The notes: generated by a model from the letters alone, not told the origin. 64,000 nucleotides of DNA from Winogradskyella ursingii (GCF_013403975.1 NZ_JABFDH010000006.1:124001-188000), one strand, 5' to 3'. Counted from the first letter of the stretch, positions 1 through 10,210 are shown. Program-made: numbers and translations.

Positions 1-758
1 AAAGACAAGTTGTTGCGAGTGATGTATTCTCATTGTACGAATGGTTGGATCATATGGTGTCCGTAAGTAATAATGGTGCGGCAAGCGTTATGTATAGAGA
101 AGCTATGCTTATGGCCGCATTTGAGGCAAATTATGTCAATCTCACCGAAGAACAAGCTGAAACATATTTCAAGGAAACACCGAGAGATTCACTTACCAAT
201 TTGGCACATTCCGTTGTCAATGACCCTTTGCGTAAATTAGGAATTACTGAGGACGATTGGCGTTTGGGAGGTCTGTTTACCAATGGGCCAGGTAAATATG
301 TTGGTCGCAAAGGCGGTAGTATTGGTACACCAAAAGGCTTGATGAAATTTTTGGTAAAAATGGAACAAGGAGAAGTAATTGACGAAAACTCCAGTCTAGA
401 GATGAAGCGCTTATTATATCTTACCGATAGAAGAATTAGGTACGCAAAATCACCTCGTTTGGATAGTGCGGCAGTTTATTTTAAATCTGGAAGTTTTTAT
501 AAATGCGACCGTAATAAAGACCCAAATTGTAAGGCTTATGCAGGTAATGTATTTAACTATATGAATTCGGTTATTATTGTTGAGCACGACGATGGTGTAA
601 AATATATTGTCTGTTTAATGACAAATGTGTTAAACCGTAATTCAGCAGGTGCACACATGTACTTAGCCAGCAAGATTGACGATTTAATTACTATGGATAA
701 TACTAAGCCAGAGGTTAAAGAAGTACCGTATAAAGATGAAGAAGATACTGGTAATTAA
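1..758 (+). CDS. Class-A beta-lactamase-like serine hydrolase, 5' partial
   Basis: The reading frame is open to the left edge of the window, so the N-terminus and the SxxK nucleophile motif are missing. A TTG at 33 could be read as a start but lies inside the conserved part and is not the true start. The visible part has an SNN tripeptide (the SxN motif of penicillin-recognising serine hydrolases) soon after the edge and a KSG box near nucleotide 485 (KTG box equivalent). The family covers beta-lactamases and D,D-peptidases. A second protein with the same motifs is encoded at 3615-4619 on the other strand. The stop codon overlaps the stop of the convergent transporter gene by four bases. Substrate is unknown; an envelope role is inferred. 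Fold assignment is fairly sure, function is not. Confidence 0.75.
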   Translation, partial: RQVVASDVFSLYEWLDHMVSVSNNGAASVMYREAMLMAAFEANYVNLTEEQAETYFKETPRDSLTNLAHSVVNDPLRKLGITEDDWRLGGLFTNGPGKYVGRKGGSIGTPKGLMKFLVKMEQGEVIDENSSLEMKRLLYLTDRRIRYAKSPRLDSAAVYFKSGSFYKCDRNKDPNCKAYAGNVFNYMNSVIIVEHDDGVKYIVCLMTNVLNRNSAGAHMYLASKIDDLITMDNTKPEVKEVPYKDEEDTGN

Positions 759-3604
759 GTATGTAGTTTATGCGTTTGTTCCTTTAATACAGCTAGTGTT
801 TCAGTAGCAAAAGTTTTTATCTCTTTATTTTTTTGGAGTGTTTGCTGATGGACTAGCGTTGTATAAGACTGGTCTTTAAGTATACGGATAAGGTGAAGTA
901 CTTCTAACTTAATACGTTTTCCACGTTTTTTTAATAGTGATTGTAATAATAGATGTTCTGGTAGAATTTCAATTTGAATGATTTTATCCGTATCTACATT
1001 TTTATTGTCAACATTATAATATTCAATTAAAGGCAGTATTTGTATCTTGATTTGGCTTTGTAATAAGTTATCCAAGAATTCCATAGCATTCACTTGTGCT
1101 TCTTTGACGTCACTTATCAAACCAGAATAGCTTACCTTGATATCCGCTTCATCATAAAGTAGTCCCAAAACTTGAAATACTGTCTTAAGACTCATATCCA
1201 ATTGTTCTTCGAGTACAGATATGATACTCTTTCTTGCAATTGACAGTTCTATTTCTTTATCTGAAGGCTGGTCATATCCAACCGCATTGTTTAGTGCGCG
1301 CAGAGATGCTAATGCTGTTAAGGTTTCTTTACCATATTTGCATTCGCGAATAACTTCTTTCTTAAGCCTCCTTTTGCTAATAGAAATAGATTCGTTTTTA
1401 GACTTTAATTTATTTAAGGCTCTTGCCGATTCATATCTAATGATGATGTCTTTACTCTTTAAAAAGCGTAAAAGAATCTTAACTGATTTTTGAGTTTTAA
1501 AAGAACCTATCAATGAAGGGATATGGCGCTTGGAATCGTTGGTCAATTCCTCATTTTGCTCTAATTTTATAATCGTATTTGTAATATTGCTACCGTAATT
1601 TTTCAGGGCTTTTTTTGCAGCTTTGCGATAAATCTTAACCGATAAAAATCCTAAAAGTGTTCTGCTGTAATCCTCGCTAGAAGTAATACCTGCAGCTTTA
1701 ATAGCGTGTTTTACTATATATGGATTTCTGTTTTGAAGGTTGACCGAAATATAGGAATAGTGTTTTTCAGTTTTAGAATATGCAATAGTCAGTAATAATT
1801 TGGCAATATCCTCTTGTCTACTCACATCATCGTTGAGAAGTAGCTCATTCAATCTATCATTGATGCGTTTTTCGAGATGAAAACCTCTAGCTAAACTATA
1901 ATTATCCATAACTTCCTGTGATAAACACAATAAGGCAGCGCTTGAAATCATCGGATCTTCATGGTCAAGATATTCAGTAAAAAAATCATTATGCGATATA
2001 TTTGATCTTTCTAAAATATAGGTTAATGCTGTATGTACGAGCTCATCATCATCAGAAAAAATAAAGGTTTTTATCGTTTCTAGAGCCGCTCCTTTATCAT
2101 AAATATAAAGTTGTTTTATAGTTTCTGTTTTGACCTTATCTGAAGGAAAATTAAGTAGATTTAAGATTTCGGGTTTTAGAGCTTTAATTTTATATGCACT
2201 CAATCTATCAAGAACAGCAAGTATTTCATCTTCGTTATTCGATTTTAAAATCTGTCGCGTGTAATTAATAGTTTTTTCTTTTTGAAGACTGCGATTGCCA
2301 AGTGATTCGGAAGATAAATTCCGCTGAATATTCAATCGAAAAGAGTTAAAATAAGCTTCACGAAGTTTATAAATAAGTATAATCCAAGCAAAAGTGAGCA
2401 ACAGTACAATGATACTAATGTACCAAGTCGGCAAATCAAAACGCTGAATCAGTAAAATAAGCATTAAACCTGCTAAACCAGTGGCTATGCTATCTACCGC
2501 AACATCAATAAATGATTTTGCCTGGTTTTTGATATTAAAAGGTACTGGCATTATCGATAATTCCACAGCCGCTTTATTTATGGATTGCTTAAAACCTCCA
2601 TCGATACCTTTAATAATAACTAGTACCCATAATTCAGGAAAAGTTAAAAACAATAAACTACCAAATGCAATACCCAAGGGCAAAATGAGTAGTGTTGAAG
2701 ACACACCAAGTTTGCTCAGCACCCTATTAGTTAAAAACAACTGAATGCAAAGAGCAACAGCATTAAATGTTGAAAACCAAAAACCGAAAAAAGAAGCCAG
2801 TTCATCTGGATCTGGAATTGCCTTATTGGCAAAATCACTAAATTGAAAATCTACTAATTTTGCTACTATGACACCCAAACCTGTAATTAAAGCTAAATAC
2901 GTTAAATGCTTTGATCTTGAAATAATTTTAATGGCAGGCTCATGGGAAGAACTATCTTCTTGATATTTACGTTGTGCCCTTATATGCACATTCAACTTTT
3001 TAATTCTAAGCGTCCATATTTTATGGAGTATTGGAATACATGCCAGTAGTAAAACAGCGGCAACAATTATAGCGGTAACATTACCAAAACTTGAAACAAT
3101 GATACTGGTTAGGTAACCTCCAAATACACCGCCAGCAATAGCTCCAGCACCAATAAATCCGAATAACCTTTTGGCTTCTCTTGAGTTAAAAACCAAATTT
3201 GCCAAAATCCAAAATTGTGACGTTGTTATTACAGCAAACAATGCTACACTGATGTAATAGACATAAAGCAACCAATGAGTTAAATTGAGTGTTTCTATTA
3301 TTATACCCAATACCACAAAACTTAAGGCAAAAACAATAAGCGAAATAGTGGTAACACGTTTAAACGAAAATTTCTTAACCCATTTGTTGTAGAAGTAGGT
3401 AGTTACGACCGCTACTAAGGCAACCAGAAGATAGCCATACGGCAGTTGTTCGGCACCCAGTTCGGAAAGAAAAAGTGCATTAATAATCGGTTTGATAATC
3501 AACAAAACTGTGATCACCAAGAAGATATATATTTGCATTAAAAAAGAGATGTATATTTCGCCATCTCTTATTCCAAAAGTTTTATTTAAAAATTGTCTAA
3601 CCAC
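755..3604 (-). CDS. NTT/ADP-ATP carrier-like MFS transporter with C-terminal HEAT repeats
   Basis: The protein has 949 residues. Residues 1 to about 415 are a multi-span membrane domain resembling nucleotide transporters of the ATP:ADP antiporter (NTT) family, including a segment with the motif SREAKRLFGFIG followed by a Gly/Ala-rich helix. Residues from about 430 to the end are soluble, helical and full of alternating Leu/Ala helices typical of HEAT repeats. NTT-HEAT fusions are known from free-living bacteria, but their substrates are mostly unknown. ATP/ADP exchange should therefore not be assumed. The gene lies 10 bases downstream of the serine hydrolase at 3615-4619, so the two are likely co-transcribed. 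A link to cell wall or stress metabolism is inference from that pairing. Confidence 0.8.
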   Translation of the reverse strand: MVRQFLNKTFGIRDGEIYISFLMQIYIFLVITVLLIIKPIINALFLSELGAEQLPYGYLLVALVAVVTTYFYNKWVKKFSFKRVTTISLIVFALSFVVLGIIIETLNLTHWLLYVYYISVALFAVITTSQFWILANLVFNSREAKRLFGFIGAGAIAGGVFGGYLTSIIVSSFGNVTAIIVAAVLLLACIPILHKIWTLRIKKLNVHIRAQRKYQEDSSSHEPAIKIISRSKHLTYLALITGLGVIVAKLVDFQFSDFANKAIPDPDELASFFGFWFSTFNAVALCIQLFLTNRVLSKLGVSSTLLILPLGIAFGSLLFLTFPELWVLVIIKGIDGGFKQSINKAAVELSIMPVPFNIKNQAKSFIDVAVDSIATGLAGLMLILLIQRFDLPTWYISIIVLLLTFAWIILIYKLREAYFNSFRLNIQRNLSSESLGNRSLQKEKTINYTRQILKSNNEDEILAVLDRLSAYKIKALKPEILNLLNFPSDKVKTETIKQLYIYDKGAALETIKTFIFSDDDELVHTALTYILERSNISHNDFFTEYLDHEDPMISSAALLCLSQEVMDNYSLARGFHLEKRINDRLNELLLNDDVSRQEDIAKLLLTIAYSKTEKHYSYISVNLQNRNPYIVKHAIKAAGITSSEDYSRTLLGFLSVKIYRKAAKKALKNYGSNITNTIIKLEQNEELTNDSKRHIPSLIGSFKTQKSVKILLRFLKSKDIIIRYESARALNKLKSKNESISISKRRLKKEVIRECKYGKETLTALASLRALNNAVGYDQPSDKEIELSIARKSIISVLEEQLDMSLKTVFQVLGLLYDEADIKVSYSGLISDVKEAQVNAMEFLDNLLQSQIKIQILPLIEYYNVDNKNVDTDKIIQIEILPEHLLLQSLLKKRGKRIKLEVLHLIRILKDQSYTTLVHQQTLQKNKEIKTFATETLAVLKEQTHKLHT

Positions 3605-3614
3605 TAAATTGGAT

Positions 3615-4619
3615 TCAGGCTTTACCTTGCTTCTCCAAAGTTCGGGCTTTTTTCATTATTTTTTCAAGAGGAACGACTAAATCTCTAATTATTTTCTCGC
3701 CATAATCATTGTCAATCAGCGCAACGATGATATAGCGTCGTTTTGGCCCCCAAACTAGAGCCGAATCTGAGTGGTAATTTCTCCAAGAACCAGATTTTCT
3801 ATAAATATCGGCTTTAGGAGCAATTCTATCTAAGGTATTCACAAATTTGTGATGTAAAGCTGGGTTTTTCATAATTTCCAGCATTTCTTTAGAACGCTCA
3901 TCGTTAATTAAATTACCCATGACCAATTGATAATAAAAACTACAAACTTGGTTGGTTGTTGCTGCATGACTCAGATTTTTTAAAGGTTCTCTGTTAGTGT
4001 CTCCACCGCCTCCATAACGTTTACCTACCCAAAGTCCGCCACCAGTTTCTTCATCATATAGCGCGTTTTGTGGGGAACGTAATACCTCTTCAATTTTAGC
4101 ATAGCCTACACGATCTATCATACGAGTTGTAGCCGCGTTATTGGATCTACTAATCATGATTTTCATATCATTTTGAATCTCCTCAGAATCTTTCAATTCA
4201 CCTTTATCAAGTGCATCCATGGCCGCAAGTAATACTGCAATTTTTGGTAAACTAGCTGCATACATCATATTGTTATCATTGATGCCTGCATACTTAACAT
4301 TATTTAAATCGGTTAAATCTACAATACCAATAGCCATAGCATCCTTATTGATTAAAGAACGCCACAATTTATTTTTATTAACTTCCATCATGAGTGTGTT
4401 CTGCAGAAGATTATCTCTTAAATCCGAGATTTTAAAAATAGTATCGACTGAGGTAACAGGAAGTGTGATATTTGATTGTTGATGGAAGACATTTTGTGAG
4501 TTGTCTGCCAATAATTTTGTCTCTTGTGGTTGATGTTTTTTTGGTGATTTTGTTGTTTGTCCTTCACAATTAAAAAAAGCCAAAAAAGATAATGCTAAAA
4601 AAAGGTGTTTCATTGACAT
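3615..4619 (-). CDS. Class-A beta-lactamase-like serine hydrolase, exported
   Basis: This 334-residue protein has a hydrophobic N-terminal signal with a Cys at position 18, so it is probably secreted or a lipoprotein, although the residues before the Cys fit the lipobox poorly. The three family motifs are all present: SLPK (Ser123/Lys126, nucleophile and base), SNN (159-161) and KSG (275-277). This is the fold of class A beta-lactamases and related D,D-peptidases. The general serine-hydrolase group in Bacteroidota contains many members that do not hydrolyse antibiotics, so resistance should not be inferred. Met3 is an alternative start. It is the first gene of a probable two-gene operon with the NTT-HEAT transporter. 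Confidence 0.85.
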   Translation of the reverse strand: MSMKHLFLALSFLAFFNCEGQTTKSPKKHQPQETKLLADNSQNVFHQQSNITLPVTSVDTIFKISDLRDNLLQNTLMMEVNKNKLWRSLINKDAMAIGIVDLTDLNNVKYAGINDNNMMYAASLPKIAVLLAAMDALDKGELKDSEEIQNDMKIMISRSNNAATTRMIDRVGYAKIEEVLRSPQNALYDEETGGGLWVGKRYGGGGDTNREPLKNLSHAATTNQVCSFYYQLVMGNLINDERSKEMLEIMKNPALHHKFVNTLDRIAPKADIYRKSGSWRNYHSDSALVWGPKRRYIIVALIDNDYGEKIIRDLVVPLEKIMKKARTLEKQGKA

Positions 4620-4876
4620 TAAGTTATTAGTTTAAAAATTCAATCATATACGTGCAATATGTGTACCATGGATGCTATAAATGTAAATATTATAAATGAA
4701 TTAACATTTATTTTTAACTTTTTGATTTTTAGTAGGTAATGAGACCCTTTTCTTAGGTGTGGTGGTGTTGATATTGAATTCTTGTCTCAAAATTCAAGCT
4801 GAAAATACTTTATGATCTTAAAAAGTAAGCGAGAATTATCATTTGCGTTTAGTCAAAATTTGCTTGGAATTGTCTA

Positions 4877-5644
4877 TTATTTGGATTTTTCCTCAAGATA
4901 TTCGCGTATATCTGTTCTCAATTTTCCAATTTTTTGTTTTCCATAGAATGAGGCTTGGTACCTATCTTGTTTTCCGACTGCTATTTTCCAAAGATAACTT
5001 TTAATCAAATTTCGCTCTTTTTCCTTAAGTTCTAAGGGAAGTTTAATTCCTTTAATATTATTAAGACTATCGTATTCAAAATGAGGTGCTATAGCGTCAT
5101 TAATTTTATGAAAGTAATTTTGCGTAAATTTATATTCACTATGTTCTTCATTAAACTTTCTTGCTAATTCATAATCTACTTCATATAAATCTATGATTTT
5201 ACTCCTCAAAGAATCATTTGTAACAGTTTCTAGACCTCTTGATTTTAAAGATTCATATCCAGATTTGTTTTGAACTACTATACTTTCTCTAGAGAACAGA
5301 AAATAATACGTAACTAAAGAGTCATTTTTAACGATTTTTCCATCTATTATGTCATTAAAATACTTGAGTCCTCTGAAGGCTATTTTAAAGTATTGCTCGT
5401 CATTAGCAAGGTCTAAACTATCACGCTCTAATCCCTTATAAATTTCTTCTAGAATCTTGTTCTCCGCAATACCATCTTTTCTTTCATCGTTCCATCTATC
5501 CATTATAAAGGCAAGGCATACAGCAAGAAATATTGAGAGAAATTCGAACAGATATTTTCGCCAATTTTTAACTCTGAATCGTTTTTTAATTTTCAAGTTT
5601 AGTATTTTTGAATTATGAAATTTAATGCACTTACCCAAGAACAA
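4877..5644 (-). CDS. DUF6090-type membrane-anchored protein
   Basis: This 255-residue protein has a basic N-terminus, one transmembrane helix at roughly residues 30-48, and right after it the pattern DRWNDERKD, which resembles the conserved start of the DUF6090 family common in Flavobacteriia. The rest is a charged, helical, presumably periplasmic domain. No catalytic motif is visible. Function of the family is unknown. The first residues before the basic patch (about 15 aa) look unconserved, so a TTG codon about 17 codons in may be the true start. It stands alone, with about 250 bases free on its upstream neighbour's side and about 80 bases before the carboxylase operon end. Confidence 0.65.
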   Translation of the reverse strand: MFLGKCIKFHNSKILNLKIKKRFRVKNWRKYLFEFLSIFLAVCLAFIMDRWNDERKDGIAENKILEEIYKGLERDSLDLANDEQYFKIAFRGLKYFNDIIDGKIVKNDSLVTYYFLFSRESIVVQNKSGYESLKSRGLETVTNDSLRSKIIDLYEVDYELARKFNEEHSEYKFTQNYFHKINDAIAPHFEYDSLNNIKGIKLPLELKEKERNLIKSYLWKIAVGKQDRYQASFYGKQKIGKLRTDIREYLEEKSK

Positions 5645-5726
5645 ATCCAGGCTTTAATTTGTGCTGAGAGACTTAAAATTAATTGTTAAATAAAATAATT
5701 AAAAGTGCTTTGTAAACGGTCATTCA

Positions 5727-7268
5727 TCACAGAGGTATATTCCCATGCTTTCGTTCTGGTCGGTTAACTTGTTTATTTTTAAGCATGCTAAATGCTTTTA
5801 TTAATTTACGTCTGGTATTTTGTGGCAGAATTACTTCATCAACAAAACCACGTTCCGCCGCACTGTATGGGTTAGCAAATAATTCTGCATATTCGTTTTC
5901 TTTTTCTTTCCATTTGGCTTCTTTGTCCTCTGCGCTTGAAATTTCTCTTTTAAAGATAATTTCTGCAGCACCTTTAGCGCCCATAACTGCAATTTCGGCA
6001 TTAGGCCAAGCGAAGTTCATATCTGCTCCAATGTGTTTGGAATTCATGACATCGTAAGCACCACCATAGGCTTTTCTGGTAATAACGGTTACTCGTGGTA
6101 CGGTTGCTTCACTAAAAGCATACAGTAATTTGGCTCCATTTACTATAATACCATTCCACTCTTGATCCGTTCCTGGTAAAAAACCTGGTACGTCTTCCAG
6201 CACCAATAATGGTATATTAAAGCAGTCGCAAAAACGAACAAATCGAGCACCTTTTTTAGAACTGGCAACATCTAAAACTCCTGCTAAAAACATGGGTTGA
6301 TTGGCGACTATACCAATAGACTTTCCTCCAAGTCTTGCAAAACCTACAATGATATTTTCTGCATAATCTTTATGGATTTCGTAAAATGAATCCTCGTCAA
6401 TTATGCCTTTAATGACATCGTGCATGTCATAAGGCTTATTCGGATTTTCTGGAACAATGTTCATTAAGGTTTCCCTTATTTCATTGTTAATTTCAATGTC
6501 TAAATCTTCAGGCTTTTCTTTGTTATTTTGTGGCAGGTAGCTCAACAGTTTTTTGATGTCCTCCAAACATTCTACATCATTTGAAGAAGTTTTGTGGGCC
6601 ACACCAGATTTTGAAGCGTGCACACTTGCACCACCTAATTCTTCGCTAGTGACTTCCTCGTTGGTTACGGTTTTTACAACATTTGGTCCAGTAACAAACA
6701 TATAGCTTGTATCTTCAACCATCAAAGTAAAATCAGTCATTGCTGGTGAATATACTGCACCACCTGCGCAAGGTCCCATGATAGCAGAAATTTGTGGAAT
6801 CACACCAGAGGCTTGTACATTTCTGTAAAAAATATCTGCATAACCGCCTAATGACCGTACACCTTCTTGTATTCGTGCTCCACCAGAATCGTTTAAGCCA
6901 ATGATTGGTGCTCCAACGTTGACAGCCATATCCATAATTTTGCAGATTTTTTCAGCATGGGTTTCTGATAATGAGCCACCAAAAACGGTAAAATCCTGAG
7001 CGAAAATGTAGATTAAATTCCCGTTCACCGTGCCATATCCAGTAACTACACCGTCACCATAAAACATTTGTTTATCCATGCCGAAACTTTTGGTGCGATG
7101 TGTAACCAAAGCACCAATTTCCTCAAAAGAACCTTCGTCCAAAAGATACATTACGCGTTCTCTAGCGGTGAGTTTTTTCTTTTGATGCTGTTTGTCTATT
7201 CGTGCTTGTCCGCCTCCCAGTTTTGATAAGGCTAATTTTTCTTTTAGCGATTTTATTTTTTTGTCCAT
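5727..7268 (-). CDS. Acyl-CoA (propionyl-CoA type) carboxylase, carboxyltransferase subunit
   Basis: This 513-residue protein is a complete carboxyltransferase of the PccB/AccD5 type, with both crotonase-like halves. It moves the carboxyl group from carboxybiotin to an acyl-CoA. Visible family motifs include [11 protein letters not shown], the oxyanion-forming GGARIQEG and [12 protein letters not shown] in the N-terminal half, and the second-half motifs [12 protein letters not shown] and [12 protein letters not shown]. It is the last gene of a three-gene minus-strand operon (carrier protein, biotin carboxylase, carboxyltransferase). A single chain of this length with both halves fits propionyl- or methylcrotonyl-CoA-type enzymes rather than the AccA/AccD pair; propionyl-CoA is the most likely substrate but sequence alone does not fix it. 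Confidence 0.93.
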   Translation of the reverse strand: MDKKIKSLKEKLALSKLGGGQARIDKQHQKKKLTARERVMYLLDEGSFEEIGALVTHRTKSFGMDKQMFYGDGVVTGYGTVNGNLIYIFAQDFTVFGGSLSETHAEKICKIMDMAVNVGAPIIGLNDSGGARIQEGVRSLGGYADIFYRNVQASGVIPQISAIMGPCAGGAVYSPAMTDFTLMVEDTSYMFVTGPNVVKTVTNEEVTSEELGGASVHASKSGVAHKTSSNDVECLEDIKKLLSYLPQNNKEKPEDLDIEINNEIRETLMNIVPENPNKPYDMHDVIKGIIDEDSFYEIHKDYAENIIVGFARLGGKSIGIVANQPMFLAGVLDVASSKKGARFVRFCDCFNIPLLVLEDVPGFLPGTDQEWNGIIVNGAKLLYAFSEATVPRVTVITRKAYGGAYDVMNSKHIGADMNFAWPNAEIAVMGAKGAAEIIFKREISSAEDKEAKWKEKENEYAELFANPYSAAERGFVDEVILPQNTRRKLIKAFSMLKNKQVNRPERKHGNIPL

Positions 7269-7279
7269 AATTTTCTTTT

Positions 7280-7304
7280 GTCATTCTGAACTTGATCCAG
7301 AATC
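7280..7304. repeat. Short GTCATTC...GAATC palindromic repeat
   Basis: A 25-base element with inverted arms ATTCTG and CAGAAT around a nine-base loop lies in the gap between the biotin carboxylase and carboxyltransferase genes, so it would be transcribed inside the operon. The same outer pattern, GTCATTC then GAATC, occurs at 43001-43024. Elements of this look are scattered in many Flavobacteriaceae genomes; the genome-wide copy number cannot be judged here. Confidence 0.5.
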
Positions 7305-7423
7305 TAACTTTGATTATTTATCTCGTATTGCTTTCCGACAGTCTTTCGATGTAAATTTCTTTTCTCTCTCTCAGTTATGCTCAATTACTTGTTGAAAGCG
7401 CAAACTGAGTTTGGTTGCTGAGA

Positions 7424-8863
7424 TTAATTAGAAAATCGAAGTAATTTCTGTTCTTCCAAATAACGTTTCAATGCAATTTTAGCGGCAATCTCAGCTTCAA
7501 TTTTATGTTGTTCTTCCAGCAAATCTGCAGAATAATATTTTTTAACAAAATGAGTGTCAAAATTACCACTTCTAAAGGCCTCATGCTCACATACAAAACG
7601 GCCGAATGGTAAGGTGGTTTGCACGCCTTCTACATGATAATTGTCAATAGCTTTTAGCATTAATTGAATTGCTTCATCCCTTGTTTCTCCATAAGTAATC
7701 AACTTCGCTAACATTGGATCATATTGAATGGGAATGTCCATTCCTTCTTCAAAACCATTATCCACTCGGATATTTTTTCCTTCGGGTAATCTGTAAACAT
7801 CTAAATGACCAACACTAGGTAGAAAATCATTCATTGGGTCTTCAGCATATACACGAAGTTCTAACGCGTGTCCATTAATTTTTAAATCTTTTTGTTTGAT
7901 TTGAAGTGCTTCGCCTCGCGCAACTTTTATTTGAAGTTCCACCAAATCTACACCAGCGATTAATTCAGATACTGGGTGTTCTACTTGTAATCTTGTATTC
8001 ATTTCTAAGAAGTAGAAATTGTGGTCATCGTCCAACAAAAACTCAACAGTACCAGCACCAACATAATCACAAGAGCGTGCCACATTAATAGCGGCTTGAC
8101 CCATTTCATCACGAAGTTGTGCTGTCAGAACTGCCGATGGTGCTTCCTCAACTACTTTTTGGTGACGACGCTGTATGGAGCATTCCCGTTCAAAAAAGTG
8201 TAAATAATTACCGTGTGTATCTGCCATTACCTGAATTTCGATATGTCGAGGGGAGGTCACATATTTCTCAATAAAAACGGAACCGTCACCAAACGCAGAT
8301 TTGGCTTCGCTTATGGCTCTATTCATTTGTGATTCAAACTCAGCTTCGTTTTCTACGATCCGCATTCCTTTACCGCCACCACCAGCGGAAGCTTTTATCA
8401 AAATAGGAAACCCAATTCCTGATGCAATTTCTTTGGCCTTAGATATATCCGTAATGGCTTCATCTGTACCTGGAACCATGGGAATATTATAGGCTTTTAC
8501 CGTTTCCTTTGCCGCTAGTTTGCTTCCCATAACCTTTATTGCCTTGGATTTAGGTCCGATAAATGTGATGTTGTTGGCTTCACAAAGTTCTGCAAAATCG
8601 GCATTCTCACTCAAGAATCCATAACCTGGGTGGATGGCATCTACATTAAGCTTTTTGGCAACATCGATAATTTTATCTCCTCTTAAATAAGACTCATTGG
8701 ATGGTGCAGGACCAATACACACTGCTTCATCTGCAAATCGTACATGTGGCGCATTTCTATCTATTTCAGAAAAAACTGCTACGGTTTTAATACCCATTTT
8801 TTCTGCGGTGCGCATCACTCGTATGGCAATTTCCCCTCGGTTGGCTACTAGTATTTTTTTCAT
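7424..8863 (-). CDS. accC: Biotin carboxylase subunit of acyl-CoA carboxylase
   Basis: This 479-residue ATP-grasp enzyme carboxylates the biotin of the carrier protein using ATP and bicarbonate. The N-terminus MKKILVANRGEIAIRVMR is diagnostic. The glycine-rich ATP loop KASAGGGGKGMR, the segment FFERECSIQRRHQKVVEEAP, and the catalytic block FLEMNTRLQVEHPVSE are all intact. Length is about 30 residues above the E. coli AccC, due to a short helical tail rich in Glu and Lys. It lies between the carrier protein gene and the carboxyltransferase gene, each separated by 120-155 bases. It may serve a propionyl-CoA carboxylase rather than acetyl-CoA carboxylase; the symbol reflects family only. Confidence 0.93.
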   Translation of the reverse strand: MKKILVANRGEIAIRVMRTAEKMGIKTVAVFSEIDRNAPHVRFADEAVCIGPAPSNESYLRGDKIIDVAKKLNVDAIHPGYGFLSENADFAELCEANNITFIGPKSKAIKVMGSKLAAKETVKAYNIPMVPGTDEAITDISKAKEIASGIGFPILIKASAGGGGKGMRIVENEAEFESQMNRAISEAKSAFGDGSVFIEKYVTSPRHIEIQVMADTHGNYLHFFERECSIQRRHQKVVEEAPSAVLTAQLRDEMGQAAINVARSCDYVGAGTVEFLLDDDHNFYFLEMNTRLQVEHPVSELIAGVDLVELQIKVARGEALQIKQKDLKINGHALELRVYAEDPMNDFLPSVGHLDVYRLPEGKNIRVDNGFEEGMDIPIQYDPMLAKLITYGETRDEAIQLMLKAIDNYHVEGVQTTLPFGRFVCEHEAFRSGNFDTHFVKKYYSADLLEEQHKIEAEIAAKIALKRYLEEQKLLRFSN

Positions 8864-8985
8864 TTTATGCTTAACTTTTTTTCAATATCTGTTTCTATGA
8901 AACGAAATATCTTTTTGAATTTTTTTTTTTTCAATTTAGGGTTTTTAAATGGCGCTTCTGCCGCGCTCAGGATAATGGTTGGGCT

Positions 8986-9462
8986 TTATTCAAATTCAAT
9001 TAAAAGCATGTTCTTATCCACCGTTTCACCTTGTTTCACTTTTATGGATTTAATTATACCTGCTCTTGGTGATTTTAAAATATTTTCCATTTTCATGGCT
9101 TCAAGTATAAGTAATGCATCGTCTTCTTCCACTTTATCTCCAATTTTTACGCTGATTTCTAATATTAAACCTGGCATGGGTGCTTTGACCTCGTTAACTT
9201 GCTTGGAAGCTCCAATTTCAAAACCTAGAGCTTCAATCTGTTGGTCTAGTTCATCAAAAATAGCTACTGAATAAACAGTATTGTTCACTTTAACATTATA
9301 GGATTTCTTGTGAAAATCGGAATGTAAAACTTCGGCCTCGGTGGATTGATGGTTTTGAATGATGTGATAATTGTTTTGGGCAGTTTTGATGACATCCTCA
9401 TCATTGATATCTTCGTGCTTAAGCTCGAAGCTATAATTGTCATTCACTTTTATTTTGAACAT
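8986..9462 (-). CDS. Biotin carboxyl carrier protein
   Basis: This 158-residue protein ends in a biotinyl domain with the canonical EAMKMEN motif, Lys124 being the biotinylation site, preceded by a Pro-containing APMPG turn. The first 85 residues are a small beta-rich region typical of carrier subunits of propionyl-CoA or oxaloacetate-type carboxylases rather than the Ala/Pro-rich linker of E. coli AccB. It is the first gene of the carboxylase operon, upstream of the biotin carboxylase by about 120 bases; that gap holds a run of 12 Ts on the plus strand. No stop or frame damage is seen. Confidence 0.9.
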   Translation of the reverse strand: MFKIKVNDNYSFELKHEDINDEDVIKTAQNNYHIIQNHQSTEAEVLHSDFHKKSYNVKVNNTVYSVAIFDELDQQIEALGFEIGASKQVNEVKAPMPGLILEISVKIGDKVEEDDALLILEAMKMENILKSPRAGIIKSIKVKQGETVDKNMLLIEFE

Positions 9463-9532
9463 ATATAAGGTTTTCTTTAAATATTGAAGATGCTTCTAAA
9501 TTAAAAAAATTAAAGCACACCATAAATAGTCT

Positions 9533-10210
9533 TTACGGAATTTTAAATTCTGAATTATTCTGATGCCGTTTTATTGCTTTTTTGGACAATATAATGGCAA
9601 TGATTAACGAAATAAATGCACCTATGGAAATGCCTGGAATAAAGTTTATAAACAGGAAGAAATCATAAGCGCCGTGAAAGAGTACAGCTAGAAACAGTCC
9701 GACCATATTCCATTTTAAACGATTGTTAGAAAATTTAGCCTTTCCCATAAAATAGCCCATTAAAATCCCAAAGGTAGCATGTGCAGGCACAGCTGTAAAT
9801 GCTCTTAAAACAGCTGTGGTGTAGCCGCCTTCCAATACATATAGGATATTTTCGGTGCACGCAAAACCCATGGAGACCATGACAGCATACATGATGCCGT
9901 CGTAAGGTTCATTAAATGCTTTTCTTGGCTGGGCAAAATATTTAACTATAATATATTTTGAAAATTCTTCAGATAAAGCCACCACAACAAATGCTTGTAT
10001 AAATTGTTGCCAAATACTAAATTCGTCTGTCACTGGCAAAAAGTGTCCAGTAAATAAATAAATTGTAGTTACTATTATTATACTCACAATGGCACCAAAA
10101 AGAAAACTTAAAATTAAAAGTCCAACTGGTTCTTTCTCATATTTATCTTGAAAATAGATGTAAAGAATGATGGTTAATATTGGTGCTACTGCAAATAAGA
10201 GTAAATTCAT
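9533..10210 (-). CDS. PrsW-family intramembrane metalloprotease
   Basis: This 225-residue protein consists of about seven or eight membrane helices. The zinc-site motifs of the PrsW/CPBP-like glutamic intramembrane proteases are present: EEFSK at 81-85, a Glu-Asn pair at 120-121, His144 within HATFG and HGAYD at 179-183. In Bacillus the founding member cleaves an anti-sigma factor at site 1. The target here is unknown, and no anti-sigma gene is nearby. The start overlaps the last four bases of the Nudix gene, which points to translational coupling. Confidence 0.87.
   Translation of the reverse strand: MNLLLFAVAPILTIILYIYFQDKYEKEPVGLLILSFLFGAIVSIIIVTTIYLFTGHFLPVTDEFSIWQQFIQAFVVVALSEEFSKYIIVKYFAQPRKAFNEPYDGIMYAVMVSMGFACTENILYVLEGGYTTAVLRAFTAVPAHATFGILMGYFMGKAKFSNNRLKWNMVGLFLAVLFHGAYDFFLFINFIPGISIGAFISLIIAIILSKKAIKRHQNNSEFKIP

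Noticed and set aside
3615-4619. Antibiotic-resistance beta-lactamase
   Set aside because: Motifs show the fold only; many Bacteroidota serine hydrolases of this type are not lactamases, and no class-defining Glu166 loop could be assigned.
5613-5687. Plus-strand 24-residue ORF beginning MKFNALTQEQIQAL, partly antisense to the DUF6090 gene start
   Set aside because: Too short, antisense to a real gene end, no family; probably chance or a trace of an older start region.
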